Source: Cyclobacterium amurskyense (GTDB taxonomy: Bacteria; Bacteroidota; Bacteroidia; Cytophagales; Cyclobacteriaceae). Taken from it: 64,000 nucleotides of DNA. The position numbers were made by a program, and so were the translations under genes. A model generated the notes under the pieces. It searched no databases. It saw nothing but the letters and a program-made list of their open reading frames with translations, and was not told the origin of the DNA. The stretch lies in NCBI RefSeq assembly GCF_001050135.1, contig NZ_CP012040.1:62001-126000 (forward strand). Direction: 5' to 3'. Numbering within the stretch: position 1 is the stretch's first letter; each line of letters opens with the position of its first letter. Positions 36,766 to 44,675 of the stretch are shown here, in pieces.

Positions 36766-37956
36766 TCAGTTTTCCTTCCCATTAAATGGATTAAATTTCC
36801 GACTCCCCACATGCATGCCCACAGCCCTGCAAACGGTCTTGTCTCCATACTTGCCATTGAGTCGATCCAAGGCCTGGTACAAAGAGATTTGTTCTTCGGT
36901 ATCTTCAAACAGGTTGATCTGATAATGCCCATGCACCAGCCCGCTAAAGCGAACACCGATCAAACGAATCAGTAAACGCCGTTGGTACAGTTGCTGAAAA
37001 AGCGCCTTTACCAGGGGAAGGAGGACATGGTCTGCGGAAGTATAAGACACCCGACGTTGTACGGTATGGGTGTCAAAATCAGAATACCGGATCTTTACCG
37101 ATACGGTAGATGTCAACTTCTGCTGTTGCCTCAGTTTACCCGCCAACTGCTCAGTCATGGCCGTAAGTGTCGCTTCCAGCAGTCCAACATCAATGGTATC
37201 TTGTTCGAAGGTGTTTTCTGTAGAAATAGACTTGGCTTCCGAATAAGGCGTAATGGGTGAACGATCAATCCCATTCGCCTTTTCCCAAATCATCAACCCA
37301 TTTTTACCAAAAGCAGCTTCCAGTAATTCCGCAGGCATAGTCTGCAGGGTGTGGATTTTCTTTACCCCCATATTGTACAGCGTATGGGAAGTTTTCTTCC
37401 CTATCATGGGGATTTTCCTCACTGACAAAGGCGCCAAAAAATGTTTCTCCTCTCCATAAGGCACCTGTTTCTCATTATTGGGCTTGGCTTCTCCCGTGGC
37501 CACTTTGGATACGGTTTTATTTTGTGAGAGCCCTAAAGAAATGGGCAAACCACTTTCTTTAATGATTTTTTGTCGCAGTTCCTGCGCCATCTTATAACAG
37601 CCAAAAAACCGGTCCATACCCGTATAATCCACATAAAATTCATCTATAGAAGATTTTTCAAAAAGTGGTACACTCTCCCTGACTATCTCTGTGATTTCAC
37701 TGGATTTCTGGCTGTACTTCGAAAAATCACCTCTAATCTGTAAAGCCTCCGGGCAAAGCTGTCTGGCGGTACGCATGGGCATGGCGGAGTGAATTCCGAA
37801 TTTTCTGGCCTCATAGCTGCAAGAAGCCACCACTCCCCTATCTCCCGATCCCCCTATCAGAATAGGCTTACCCATAAGCCGACTGTCGTACAAACGCTCT
37901 ACCGACACAAAAAAACTGTCTAAATCCATGTGTACAATATTCCGTCTTTCTGCCAT
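36766..37956 (-). CDS. dinB: DNA polymerase IV (Y-family)
   Basis: A 396-residue Y-family translesion polymerase. Motifs are in order: HMDLDSFFVSVE (metal Asp), VVASCSYEARKFGI, SSIDEFYVDYTG (SIDE catalytic block) and the helix-hairpin-helix segment IPMIGKKTSHTLYNMGV. The little-finger domain follows and the protein ends at a usual length; no beta-clamp motif is obvious at the C-terminus. It copies past damaged DNA. It is divergent from an HTH-S24 regulator whose likely operator sites lie in the shared promoter (37957-38075), so it is probably part of a damage response. Confidence 0.93.
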   Translation of the reverse strand: MAERRNIVHMDLDSFFVSVERLYDSRLMGKPILIGGSGDRGVVASCSYEARKFGIHSAMPMRTARQLCPEALQIRGDFSKYSQKSSEITEIVRESVPLFEKSSIDEFYVDYTGMDRFFGCYKMAQELRQKIIKESGLPISLGLSQNKTVSKVATGEAKPNNEKQVPYGEEKHFLAPLSVRKIPMIGKKTSHTLYNMGVKKIHTLQTMPAELLEAAFGKNGLMIWEKANGIDRSPITPYSEAKSISTENTFEQDTIDVGLLEATLTAMTEQLAGKLRQQQKLTSTVSVKIRYSDFDTHTVQRRVSYTSADHVLLPLVKALFQQLYQRRLLIRLIGVRFSGLVHGHYQINLFEDTEEQISLYQALDRLNGKYGDKTVCRAVGMHVGSRKFNPFNGKEN

Positions 37957-38015
37957 TACCTTCCTCTCCTACTATTATTTACAATCTATTTTGTTAATTT
38001 TATTGACATTTTATT

Positions 38016-38049
38016 GTTTATAATTTAAACAATTGTTTTATATTTAAAC
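38016..38049. promoter_or_regulatory. Candidate operator: two 15-bp inverted repeats
   Basis: GTTTATAATTTAAAC (38016-38030) and GTTTTATATTTAAAC (38035-38049) both have the form GTTT-n7-AAAC, with centres 19 bases apart, in the gap between dinB and the HTH-S24 gene. Such paired sites suit a dimeric repressor, most simply the neighbouring HTH-S24 protein. The binding is inferred. Confidence 0.5.
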
Positions 38050-38075
38050 CATTGATTTCATTAAAAATTTTGACC

Positions 38076-38771
38076 ATGTACCTTCACAGCAATATCAAAT
38101 TACTGCGCAAAAGAAAAGGGATTACACAGTCCATAATGTCTGAGTCACTGAACATCAGCAGGTCCAAGCTTGCCGGCTATGAACTAAGTATCAGCCCTCC
38201 GCTGGATACATTGGTGAAGATTTGTGAATACCTGGAGGTATCGGTAGATCTGATCTTGAAGGAGAACCTGGAAAAATACCCTGCTCACAAGCTCAGGGAG
38301 GTATTGGAAACCAGTCGCTACCTCAAAGGCCGAGATTTACGCATCCTCACTACCACGGTGGATGCCCAAGGTCGTGAATTAATAGAAGTGGTTTCTCAGA
38401 AAGCAAAAGCCAGTTACCTGGCAGGATTTTCAGATCCCGACTTTATTGGGGATTTGCCTCGGTTTCACCTCCCCTTTCTCCCACAGGACAAAAAATACAG
38501 GGTTTTTCAGGTAGATGGAGACTCTATGGAACCGATCCCTGACGGGGCATGGATCATTTGTGAATACATAGACGATTGGACAGCCATACGTGACGGTGAG
38601 AAATACGTTATTGTCACCGAGCAGGATGGGGTTACGTTCAAGCTGACTTACAACCAATTAAGCAATAAAAAGCAGCTTTTACTCTGTTCAAGCAACCCCT
38701 TATATCCCCCTTTTGAAGTAAAAGCAGAGGCAGTAAGGGAAGTATGGAAATACCGTATGATGATGGTATAA
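38076..38771 (+). CDS. HTH-S24 peptidase (LexA/UmuD-like) regulator
   Basis: About 231 residues from the ATG at 38076 (MYLHSNIKLL). The N-terminal 60 residues form an XRE-type helix-turn-helix (GITQSIMSESLNISRSKLAG), and the C-terminal half is an S24/LexA-like peptidase: a possible Ala-Gly cleavage site at 116-117 (YLAGF), Ser150 in DGDSMEP and Lys189 in TFKLTY. The spacing (33 and 39 residues) is close to that of LexA (34 and 37). It should repress until cleaved after DNA damage. The divergent neighbour dinB is the obvious target. Confidence 0.85.
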   Translation: MYLHSNIKLLRKRKGITQSIMSESLNISRSKLAGYELSISPPLDTLVKICEYLEVSVDLILKENLEKYPAHKLREVLETSRYLKGRDLRILTTTVDAQGRELIEVVSQKAKASYLAGFSDPDFIGDLPRFHLPFLPQDKKYRVFQVDGDSMEPIPDGAWIICEYIDDWTAIRDGEKYVIVTEQDGVTFKLTYNQLSNKKQLLLCSSNPLYPPFEVKAEAVREVWKYRMMMV

Positions 38772-39181
38772 GTGCCGCAATAAATTGGTATAAAGTGAAA
38801 TAAAAGCTATCTTTAGTAAGTAGGTAACCCACCGACAGTATAATTAAAGGCAACATTTTCTGCCATAATCTGTTAATAATAAGTACACTTATTCGGCCCC
38901 TTAATAGAATGTGCCGAAAACCGCATGTATTGATTTTTATTTTGACACGCATGGTGCAATAGGGTTTCCTGACATTTCTCAGCTTGTCCTGGTTTTTCTT
39001 CAGGGGATGTGATAATATTCAGGAAATTAGGAATGTTAGATACTGAGCAACACAGTCGCAAGCCAGCAATTGCATCTCCGAGGTCAAAAGGGCTAAACAT
39101 TATCGTATTTCATGAAGCGTCGGCAGTAACACTGCATTAGTAGAGATTAAAGCTTGTCTTGGTTTTAAAATTGTAGAGGAT
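38772..39181. other. Intergenic gap, nothing firm
   Basis: About 410 bases between the regulator and the methyltransferase gene. A reverse-strand frame at 38873-39100 (75 codons) has somewhat protein-like pieces (SPEEKPGQAEKCQETLL), but I recognise no family and do not call it a gene. Confidence 0.35.
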
Positions 39182-39667
39182 ATGAAAGAAACAGTAGTAA
39201 TTACATCGCCCTTAGGTAATATCAGACTTGTAGCTGAAGATGGTTTTTTGCTGTCCTGTAGCTTTACGGAAGAGCCTGTAACAGAAAAGATAAATAACCT
39301 GTTTTTTCTAGACATCATCAGTCAATTGAATCGTTATTTCGATGGAGACCTCAAGGTTTTCGATATTCCGGTAGCCATTGGTGGTAGCACATTCCAGAAA
39401 AAAGTATGGATGGAAGTAAATAAGATCCCTTTTGGACAGACGGCTTCTTATCAGGAGATAGCCAATGCCCTTTCTAAACCTACTGCTTCCCGTGCTGTAG
39501 GTGCCGCCAATGGTGCCAATCCACTATTGATTGTTATCCCTTGTCACAGGATTATCGCCAGTACGGGAGAGTTGACCGGCTATGCAGGAGGTCTGTGGAG
39601 AAAGCTCAAGCTACTACAAATGGAAGCCATGGACCAGCCAGGTCAGCAGTATAATTTGGGATTTTAA
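39182..39667 (+). CDS. ogt: O6-alkylguanine-DNA methyltransferase
   Basis: A 161-residue methylated-DNA-cysteine methyltransferase. The active-site motif IPCHRII contains the acceptor Cys121; upstream is the helix-turn-helix with PFGQTASYQEIA, the arginine finger in SRAVGAANGANP, and downstream GYAGGLWRKLKLLQ. Length fits Ogt. The enzyme removes alkyl groups from O6 of guanine in one irreversible step. Its position after the LexA-like gene and near dinB gives a small DNA-repair group. Confidence 0.93.
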   Translation: MKETVVITSPLGNIRLVAEDGFLLSCSFTEEPVTEKINNLFFLDIISQLNRYFDGDLKVFDIPVAIGGSTFQKKVWMEVNKIPFGQTASYQEIANALSKPTASRAVGAANGANPLLIVIPCHRIIASTGELTGYAGGLWRKLKLLQMEAMDQPGQQYNLGF

Positions 39668-39717
39668 TTTTCCGGTCAAACGCTTTCTTCTTTTTATCAA
39701 CATCCGTATTTTTAAAG

Positions 39718-40179
39718 ATGGAAAAAATAAATATCCATCTCTATACAGCAGCACTGGCCCCTTACTTTCTCTCTATCAATCAGGAGTGGATAGAAAAGTA
39801 TTTTGTTATGGAAGCTTTTGACATTGCCCAACTGCAAAAACCTCAGGAAACCATCCGGGATCATGGTGGGGAAGTTTTATTTGCTGAATGGGAAAAGGAA
39901 ATTGTAGGTACGGTGGCTTTGAAAAAAATAAATGAGAGCCAATACGAATTGATTAAAATGGGTGTATCACCCAAAGCGCAAGGCAAAAACATCGGCCATA
40001 TACTCGGTAATGCTGCACTGGATTGGGCCAAAGCTCAAGGCGCTACTAAAGTGATCCTGTACAGCAACAGTCTATTGGCTCCCGCGATAGCCCTGTACCG
40101 AAAAATGGGCTTTAAAGAAATCCCCATGGAATGTGGGACCTATGAGCGCTGTGACATTAAAATGGAATATATTTTTTAG
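39718..40179 (+). CDS. GNAT family N-acetyltransferase
   Basis: A 153-residue acetyl-CoA-dependent acetyltransferase. The acetyl-CoA binding motif is VSPKAQGKNIGHILGNAAL (residues about 82-100, of Q/RxxGxG/A type), followed by the strand and helix VILYSNSLLAPAIALYRKMGF. The acceptor is unknown. It starts 50 bases after the methyltransferase gene in the same direction and may share its transcript. Confidence 0.85.
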   Translation: MEKINIHLYTAALAPYFLSINQEWIEKYFVMEAFDIAQLQKPQETIRDHGGEVLFAEWEKEIVGTVALKKINESQYELIKMGVSPKAQGKNIGHILGNAALDWAKAQGATKVILYSNSLLAPAIALYRKMGFKEIPMECGTYERCDIKMEYIF

Positions 40180-40410
40180 TTATTTTCTCTGACTTGGTGC
40201 AAAAAAAACCATAAAATTATGGCTATTGAAAAAACTGTTTTTTAGTCGAAATATTTCACTAAACACGCTCCTCTTACAAATACATTCTATAAAACCTTAC
40301 AATAAATTTATACATTAGAAGTAGAATAAATCGAATCAATTCAATTGAGCTGTAGCTATGTATAATATTTTTTTTTTATAGTATCAATGAAGAGATAAAA
40401 AAATCACAAT

Positions 40411-41883
40411 ATGGCATTTGAATTTTCCTCGAAACATATTCAAGAAATACCATTGGACAATCTAACCTCCGAAAATTTTCTTATTATTGCCATTGAGGTT
40501 GCCCGAAAGCTCAAATGGAAAATTTTCTCCATCCGTGAAGATGGATTTATTGCCTATACAAAAATGTCAATGCGCTCCTTCAGTGAGGAAGTAAACATCA
40601 AAATCCTATACAAAACGGTTGAACTTAAAAGTGAATGTACAGGCATTCAAATAATTGACTGGGGGAAGAATAAAGAAAACATTTCAAACTTCATTTACTC
40701 CTTTAATGAAATTAAAGACAGTTTTACCATAGAGGAATTGGATCAAGAGTTTGAAGAAATAAAACCTATATTTATTTCAAAAGAAGAAGTTATATTAACC
40801 CACTCCTCATCTTCCATTAAGGAAAAAATTACGGGAATTCTATCTATATTTAAACCAACCCATGGCTATTTCATCACCCCCATAATCATTGATTTAAACA
40901 TTGTCGTATTTCTTATCATGGCAATAAAAGGTGTGGATATTTTTGCGTCTGATAGCGATAGTTTAATTCTATGGGGAGCCAATTTCCGACCCCTAACCCT
41001 TGATGGTCAATGGTGGCGTTTATTTACCAGCATTTTCTTACACATAGGCATTTTTCATTTGCTAATGAATACAATTGCTCTACTCTACATAGGCCTTCTT
41101 TTAGAACCACGTTTGGGGAAAACAAGGTTGATTTCATCCTATATACTTACGGGTATTGTAGCAAGCGCAACAAGTCTTTGGTGGCATGATCTAACGATAA
41201 GTGCAGGGGCTTCTGGAGCCATATTTGGTTTATATGGTGTTTTTCTGGCTTTGCTTACAACAAACTTAATTGAGAAACATTTACGGAGTGCCTTATTGAT
41301 AAGTATAGCGTCTTTTGTTGGTTATAATTTAATTTTAGGGCTTCAAGGAAATATAGACAATGCTGCTCATATTGGAGGTCTTCTTTCAGGTATTGTGATT
41401 GGTTATTCAATGGTGCCAAGTTTAAAGAGAAATGATGACCTACGATCAAAACTAAACCATATTGCGTTTGCTACTGTCATTACCATAGCGTTATGTACAT
41501 TGATTTTTAAGAGCATTATTCCTTACCAATTTGAAAAATACGGTTCCTTGGTGGAAAGATTTGTTGAACTTGAATCAATGGCTTTAGAAATGTTTGAAAT
41601 GCCTGAAAGTACTCCTGCAGAGGATTTGCTCTTTGAAATTAAAACGAGAAGTCTTTATTATTGGAATGAAAATAAAAAAATTATTAATGAAGCTAACCTG
41701 TTGTACTTGCCAGATCCAATCCTGGACAGAAATAAAAAATTGTTACAATACTGTGAATTAAGAATCCAAAGTTGCCAATTGATTTATAAATCAATTGAAG
41801 AAAGCACTGACGACTATAGCTCACAAATCACAGAAACGAACAATCAGATTGAGGCCATTCTTAATGAGCTTAACATTAAATAA
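40411..41883 (+). CDS. Rhomboid-family intramembrane serine protease
   Basis: A 490-residue membrane protein. The N-terminal 135 residues are soluble, followed by about seven helices (from residue about 150). Catalytic Ser268 lies in GASGAIFGLYG and His320 in AAHIGGLLSG; HIGIFHLLMNTIALLYIG is the family's N-terminal hallmark. The C-terminal 120 residues are soluble and charged, so this is a long form. Rhomboids cut single-span membrane proteins. The targets are unknown. The gene is alone. Confidence 0.9.
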   Translation: MAFEFSSKHIQEIPLDNLTSENFLIIAIEVARKLKWKIFSIREDGFIAYTKMSMRSFSEEVNIKILYKTVELKSECTGIQIIDWGKNKENISNFIYSFNEIKDSFTIEELDQEFEEIKPIFISKEEVILTHSSSSIKEKITGILSIFKPTHGYFITPIIIDLNIVVFLIMAIKGVDIFASDSDSLILWGANFRPLTLDGQWWRLFTSIFLHIGIFHLLMNTIALLYIGLLLEPRLGKTRLISSYILTGIVASATSLWWHDLTISAGASGAIFGLYGVFLALLTTNLIEKHLRSALLISIASFVGYNLILGLQGNIDNAAHIGGLLSGIVIGYSMVPSLKRNDDLRSKLNHIAFATVITIALCTLIFKSIIPYQFEKYGSLVERFVELESMALEMFEMPESTPAEDLLFEIKTRSLYYWNENKKIINEANLLYLPDPILDRNKKLLQYCELRIQSCQLIYKSIEESTDDYSSQITETNNQIEAILNELNIK

Positions 41884-42238
41884 CTCCCTCACCAAAAGAA
41901 GCTATTAGGTAAAATTTATTAGCCTATCGTACCAAATATTTAAAAAATAAAATTGGCATTTGTAAGATTTGCTACTTTTTGGACAACTTATAGGGAAATG
42001 AACATTTCAATCTTCTCCCTATGTCTTTAGCAATATCTCCATCCCTACGCACATCCATATTTGACCTGTCGTTAATCAAGCAGGTCAAGTTAAAAAATGA
42101 AATACATAAAAAGACGTCAATAGCTTGCGATAAAAAAAATGCTACTGAAATCATTTTAGGATTCACAAATAATGTTATAACTGATATAAAGACTGTAATT
42201 ATCAAATTTGGCTTTCAATTCATTCTAGACATTAGGCT
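41884..42238. other. Intergenic gap, nothing recognised
   Basis: About 355 AT-rich bases between the rhomboid gene and the sigma factor gene. Short frames on both strands have unconvincing composition. The promoter of the sigma factor gene should lie within the last 100 bases. Confidence 0.35.
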
Positions 42239-42709
42239 ATGGAAAGGGAATTTCTAAATATAGTAGAAGCGCATCAGGGGATAATCTTTAAAGTCTGTAA
42301 ACTATACCGGAACAGTAAAGAGGACCAGGAGGACTTGTTCCAGGAAATTGTGCTTCAACTGTGGAGGGCATTCCCAAAGTTTCGAAAGGAATCAAAAGTA
42401 AGCACATGGATGTACCGTATTGCATTAAATACGGCTATAGCAATGTTCCGGAAGCACAAAATAGAAATCGAATTCAACGAATATACGCCAAAAGAGATTT
42501 ACTCAAAACAGGCAAGTGAACAATCAGAAAATGAGGAAAGGCTGTTTGATGCCATTAGAACATTGAACCAGGCTGAAAGGGCCATCATTGCCTTATTTCT
42601 GGAAGACTTCAATTACAAGGAAATTGGCGAAATCACTGGAATAACTGAAAATTACGTCGGTGTGAAGATCAATAGAATAAAAGAAAAACTCAAAAACATC
42701 TTAAAATAA
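42239..42709 (+). CDS. ECF-type RNA polymerase sigma factor
   Basis: A 156-residue sigma-70 family protein with only regions 2 and 4. Region 2 is KVCKLYRNSKEDQEDLFQEI (-10 recognition helix near FRKESKVSTWMYRIALNTAI) and region 4 is ERAIIALFLEDFNYKEIGEI with the DNA-binding helix NYVGVKINRIKEKL. It should direct a stress or envelope regulon. It is followed after 6 bases by a small membrane protein, which may act as its anti-sigma factor. Confidence 0.9.
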   Translation: MEREFLNIVEAHQGIIFKVCKLYRNSKEDQEDLFQEIVLQLWRAFPKFRKESKVSTWMYRIALNTAIAMFRKHKIEIEFNEYTPKEIYSKQASEQSENEERLFDAIRTLNQAERAIIALFLEDFNYKEIGEITGITENYVGVKINRIKEKLKNILK

Positions 42710-42715
42710 AAAGCT

Positions 42716-43273
42716 ATGGAACTCGATAAATTAAAATCAACCTGGGATCAATCAAGTACTGGAAAAAAAAGCCAAAATGAATTATTGATAATGACAAAAG
42801 TGAAAAACCACCCAACGATTAAAAAAATGAAACTAAAATTTTTAATTGAGGCCATTCTTTTAGTTGTTTTTATAGCCCTTTACTACGATGGTTTTGATGG
42901 AGAAACTAAACCCTTGTGGGCAAATGTACTTTTGATAGGCGCTACCAGTTTATACATCTTTGTCCGTTTTGTGGGCTGGCTCGTTTTGAGAAACCCTATC
43001 AATGGCGACAATTTAAAACAATCACTTCTTAATTTTCAATCGAAATTAAAGCAAATAACTATTGGTATTGTTTTGACTTCCTTTCTTTTTGGCTGTGCGG
43101 TGATTTCCTTTTTTTCCTCATCTATTGACTTCACAAAAGAGAAATACACTGCATTTGCTTTTATGTTGTTTTCTTTAATACTACTGGTTTATTTATCTAG
43201 TAGAAATTGGAATAAACGAATTAGCAAGATTAAAACCAACCTTAAGGAATTTGAGTCTCCAGTTGGTCAATAG
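42716..43273 (+). CDS. Membrane protein next to the sigma factor, possible anti-sigma
   Basis: A 185-residue protein with a soluble N-terminal 35 residues and four membrane helices (about 42-57, 66-87, 110-135 and 144-160). Starting 6 bases after the ECF sigma gene, it is in the right place for an anti-sigma factor. No zinc-binding anti-sigma motif (HxxxCxxC) is visible, so this is an inference from position only. No family recognised. Confidence 0.6.
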   Translation: MELDKLKSTWDQSSTGKKSQNELLIMTKVKNHPTIKKMKLKFLIEAILLVVFIALYYDGFDGETKPLWANVLLIGATSLYIFVRFVGWLVLRNPINGDNLKQSLLNFQSKLKQITIGIVLTSFLFGCAVISFFSSSIDFTKEKYTAFAFMLFSLILLVYLSSRNWNKRISKIKTNLKEFESPVGQ

Positions 43274-43530
43274 CTATGAGAGAAAGTTTTAGTGGAGAAT
43301 GCTATATTAGGGGTACAAATAAACAGAAAAGTAGAACTATTGCCTTTAATAACAATGATTGAGACCTTTGGATTACCACAACCCTTTCCTTCAATGCCAA
43401 AAATTGACACTTGTATACCAGTCTGGAATTTTGATTTGACAATACGCTCAATTCTTTACCTTCTCTGACAATTTGTATTCATTTTTATTTGCACTGCTGG
43501 AATTATCTCCTACTTTTGCACTTCCTATCT

Positions 43531-43612
43531 GCGCACGTGGTGAAATTGGTAGACACGCCACCTTGAGGGGGTGGTGCCTTCGGGTGTGGAAGTTCGAATC
43601 TTCTCGTGCGTA
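43531..43612 (+). tRNA. tRNA-Leu (anticodon GAG)
   Basis: An 82-base tRNA. Acceptor stem GCGCACG pairs with CGTGCGT (one G-U pair at the top). The anticodon stem is CCACC/GGTGG around loop TTGAGGG, giving anticodon GAG at 43565-43567. A long variable arm (TGCC TTCG GGTG) and T-arm GAAG TTCGAAT CTTC follow, as expected for Leu. The 3' CCA is not encoded. A terminator follows at once. Confidence 0.93.
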
Positions 43613-43614
43613 CA

Positions 43615-43648
43615 AAACCTTTCCTAAATTCAGGAAAGGTTTTTTTTT
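43615..43648 (+). terminator. Rho-independent terminator after tRNA-Leu
   Basis: AAACCTTTCCT pairs with AGGAAAGGTTT over a loop of six bases, then a run of T. It ends the tRNA transcript. Confidence 0.9.
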
Positions 43649-43702
43649 GATGGTCAATTTATTTTATATTCCTTTTTTATTCATCTTTTACTCATTAAAG
43701 CC

Positions 43703-44596
43703 ATGACTGCTGCTACCATCCATCATTTGACATTTGGTAAAATGGAAGCCCAAATCTCCACCCTGGGTGCTGAATGTATTTCCCTTAAGAAAAACGGACA
43801 GGAATACCTCTGGCAAGCAAATCCTGACGTCTGGGGCAGACATGCACCCGTACTGTTCCCTATCGTGGGCAGGTTGAAAGACAATCAGTACACCTATCAA
43901 GGCAAGTCTTACGCTATGGGACAGCATGGTTTTGCCAGAGACCGCAATTTTGAGTTAACTGAAAAAACGGATAGGAAACTCACAATGATTCTCAAGGCTG
44001 ACGAAACCAGCAAAAAAGTATATCCTTTTGACTTTGAGCTCTCTATTGGATACAGCCTTAGCGAAAACGGCCTGAATGTGGACTATCATGTACACAATCC
44101 CTCAGGAGAACAAACCTTGTTCTTTAGTATAGGAGCCCACCCAGGTTTTGGCTGTCCACTTGAACCTGAAAAAGAATCATTTTCAGATTACCAATTGGAT
44201 TTTGGTCACAAGAGCATTACTAACCTCCCATTGTACACCTTGGAAGGAGGCCTGATCTCTACCAAGAAAAGTTCTTTAGCCCTTCAAGAGGGGAAATTGA
44301 ATCTTGATTACAAGCTTTTTGAAAATGATGCACTGATAATAGATGTTGACCCAGTTACGACCGTAAGTGTTTGCAGTCTCAAAACAGGTAAGGGTTTCGC
44401 TATGCAGTTTTCAGACTTTAAATGGCTAGGCTTATGGACCAAAGAAAAAGGCGCAAAGTTCCTATGTTTAGAGCCTTGGAATGGAATTGCAGCGACCACG
44501 GATCATGATGGCACCCTTGAAAATAAATTAGGGATTGTACAATTGGCTCTCCAAGCTAGTCATAAAGCCAGCTTTCAAGTGGATCTTTTGGGGTAA
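43703..44596 (+). CDS. Aldose 1-epimerase family protein
   Basis: A 297-residue galactose-mutarotase-like protein of the LacX/YeaD subfamily. Seen are GRHAPVLFPIVGRLKDN (near residue 44), AMGQHGFARDRNFE (the His of GQHGFAR is catalytic) and FFSIGAHPGFGCPL (catalytic His). Members interconvert the alpha and beta forms of sugars or bind phosphosugars; the substrate is unknown. It lies just after the tRNA gene and its terminator, and 79 bases before the ABC-F gene. Confidence 0.88.
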   Translation: MTAATIHHLTFGKMEAQISTLGAECISLKKNGQEYLWQANPDVWGRHAPVLFPIVGRLKDNQYTYQGKSYAMGQHGFARDRNFELTEKTDRKLTMILKADETSKKVYPFDFELSIGYSLSENGLNVDYHVHNPSGEQTLFFSIGAHPGFGCPLEPEKESFSDYQLDFGHKSITNLPLYTLEGGLISTKKSSLALQEGKLNLDYKLFENDALIIDVDPVTTVSVCSLKTGKGFAMQFSDFKWLGLWTKEKGAKFLCLEPWNGIAATTDHDGTLENKLGIVQLALQASHKASFQVDLLG

Positions 44597-44663
44597 AAAC
44601 AGGAAAAAAGACAAGTTTATTGAATTCCTTTTTCTAATCCTGCCATATACCATATAGTTTTCT

Positions 44664-44671
44664 TAATTTTG
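44664..44671 (+). promoter_or_regulatory. Possible -7 box before the ABC-F gene
   Basis: TAATTTTG fits the TAnnTTTG box of Bacteroidota promoters and lies 4 bases before the ATG at 44676, so the transcript would be nearly leaderless. No matching TTG -33 box is seen at the usual distance. Confidence 0.35.
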
Positions 44672-44675
44672 CGGA

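Noticed and set aside
38873..39100. Reverse-strand frame of 75 codons with protein-like pieces
   Set aside because: No start context, no family and no neighbour in the same direction; it may be chance.
42021..42257. Frame of 78 codons before the ECF sigma factor
   Set aside because: AT-driven composition, overlap with the sigma factor start and no recognised domain.
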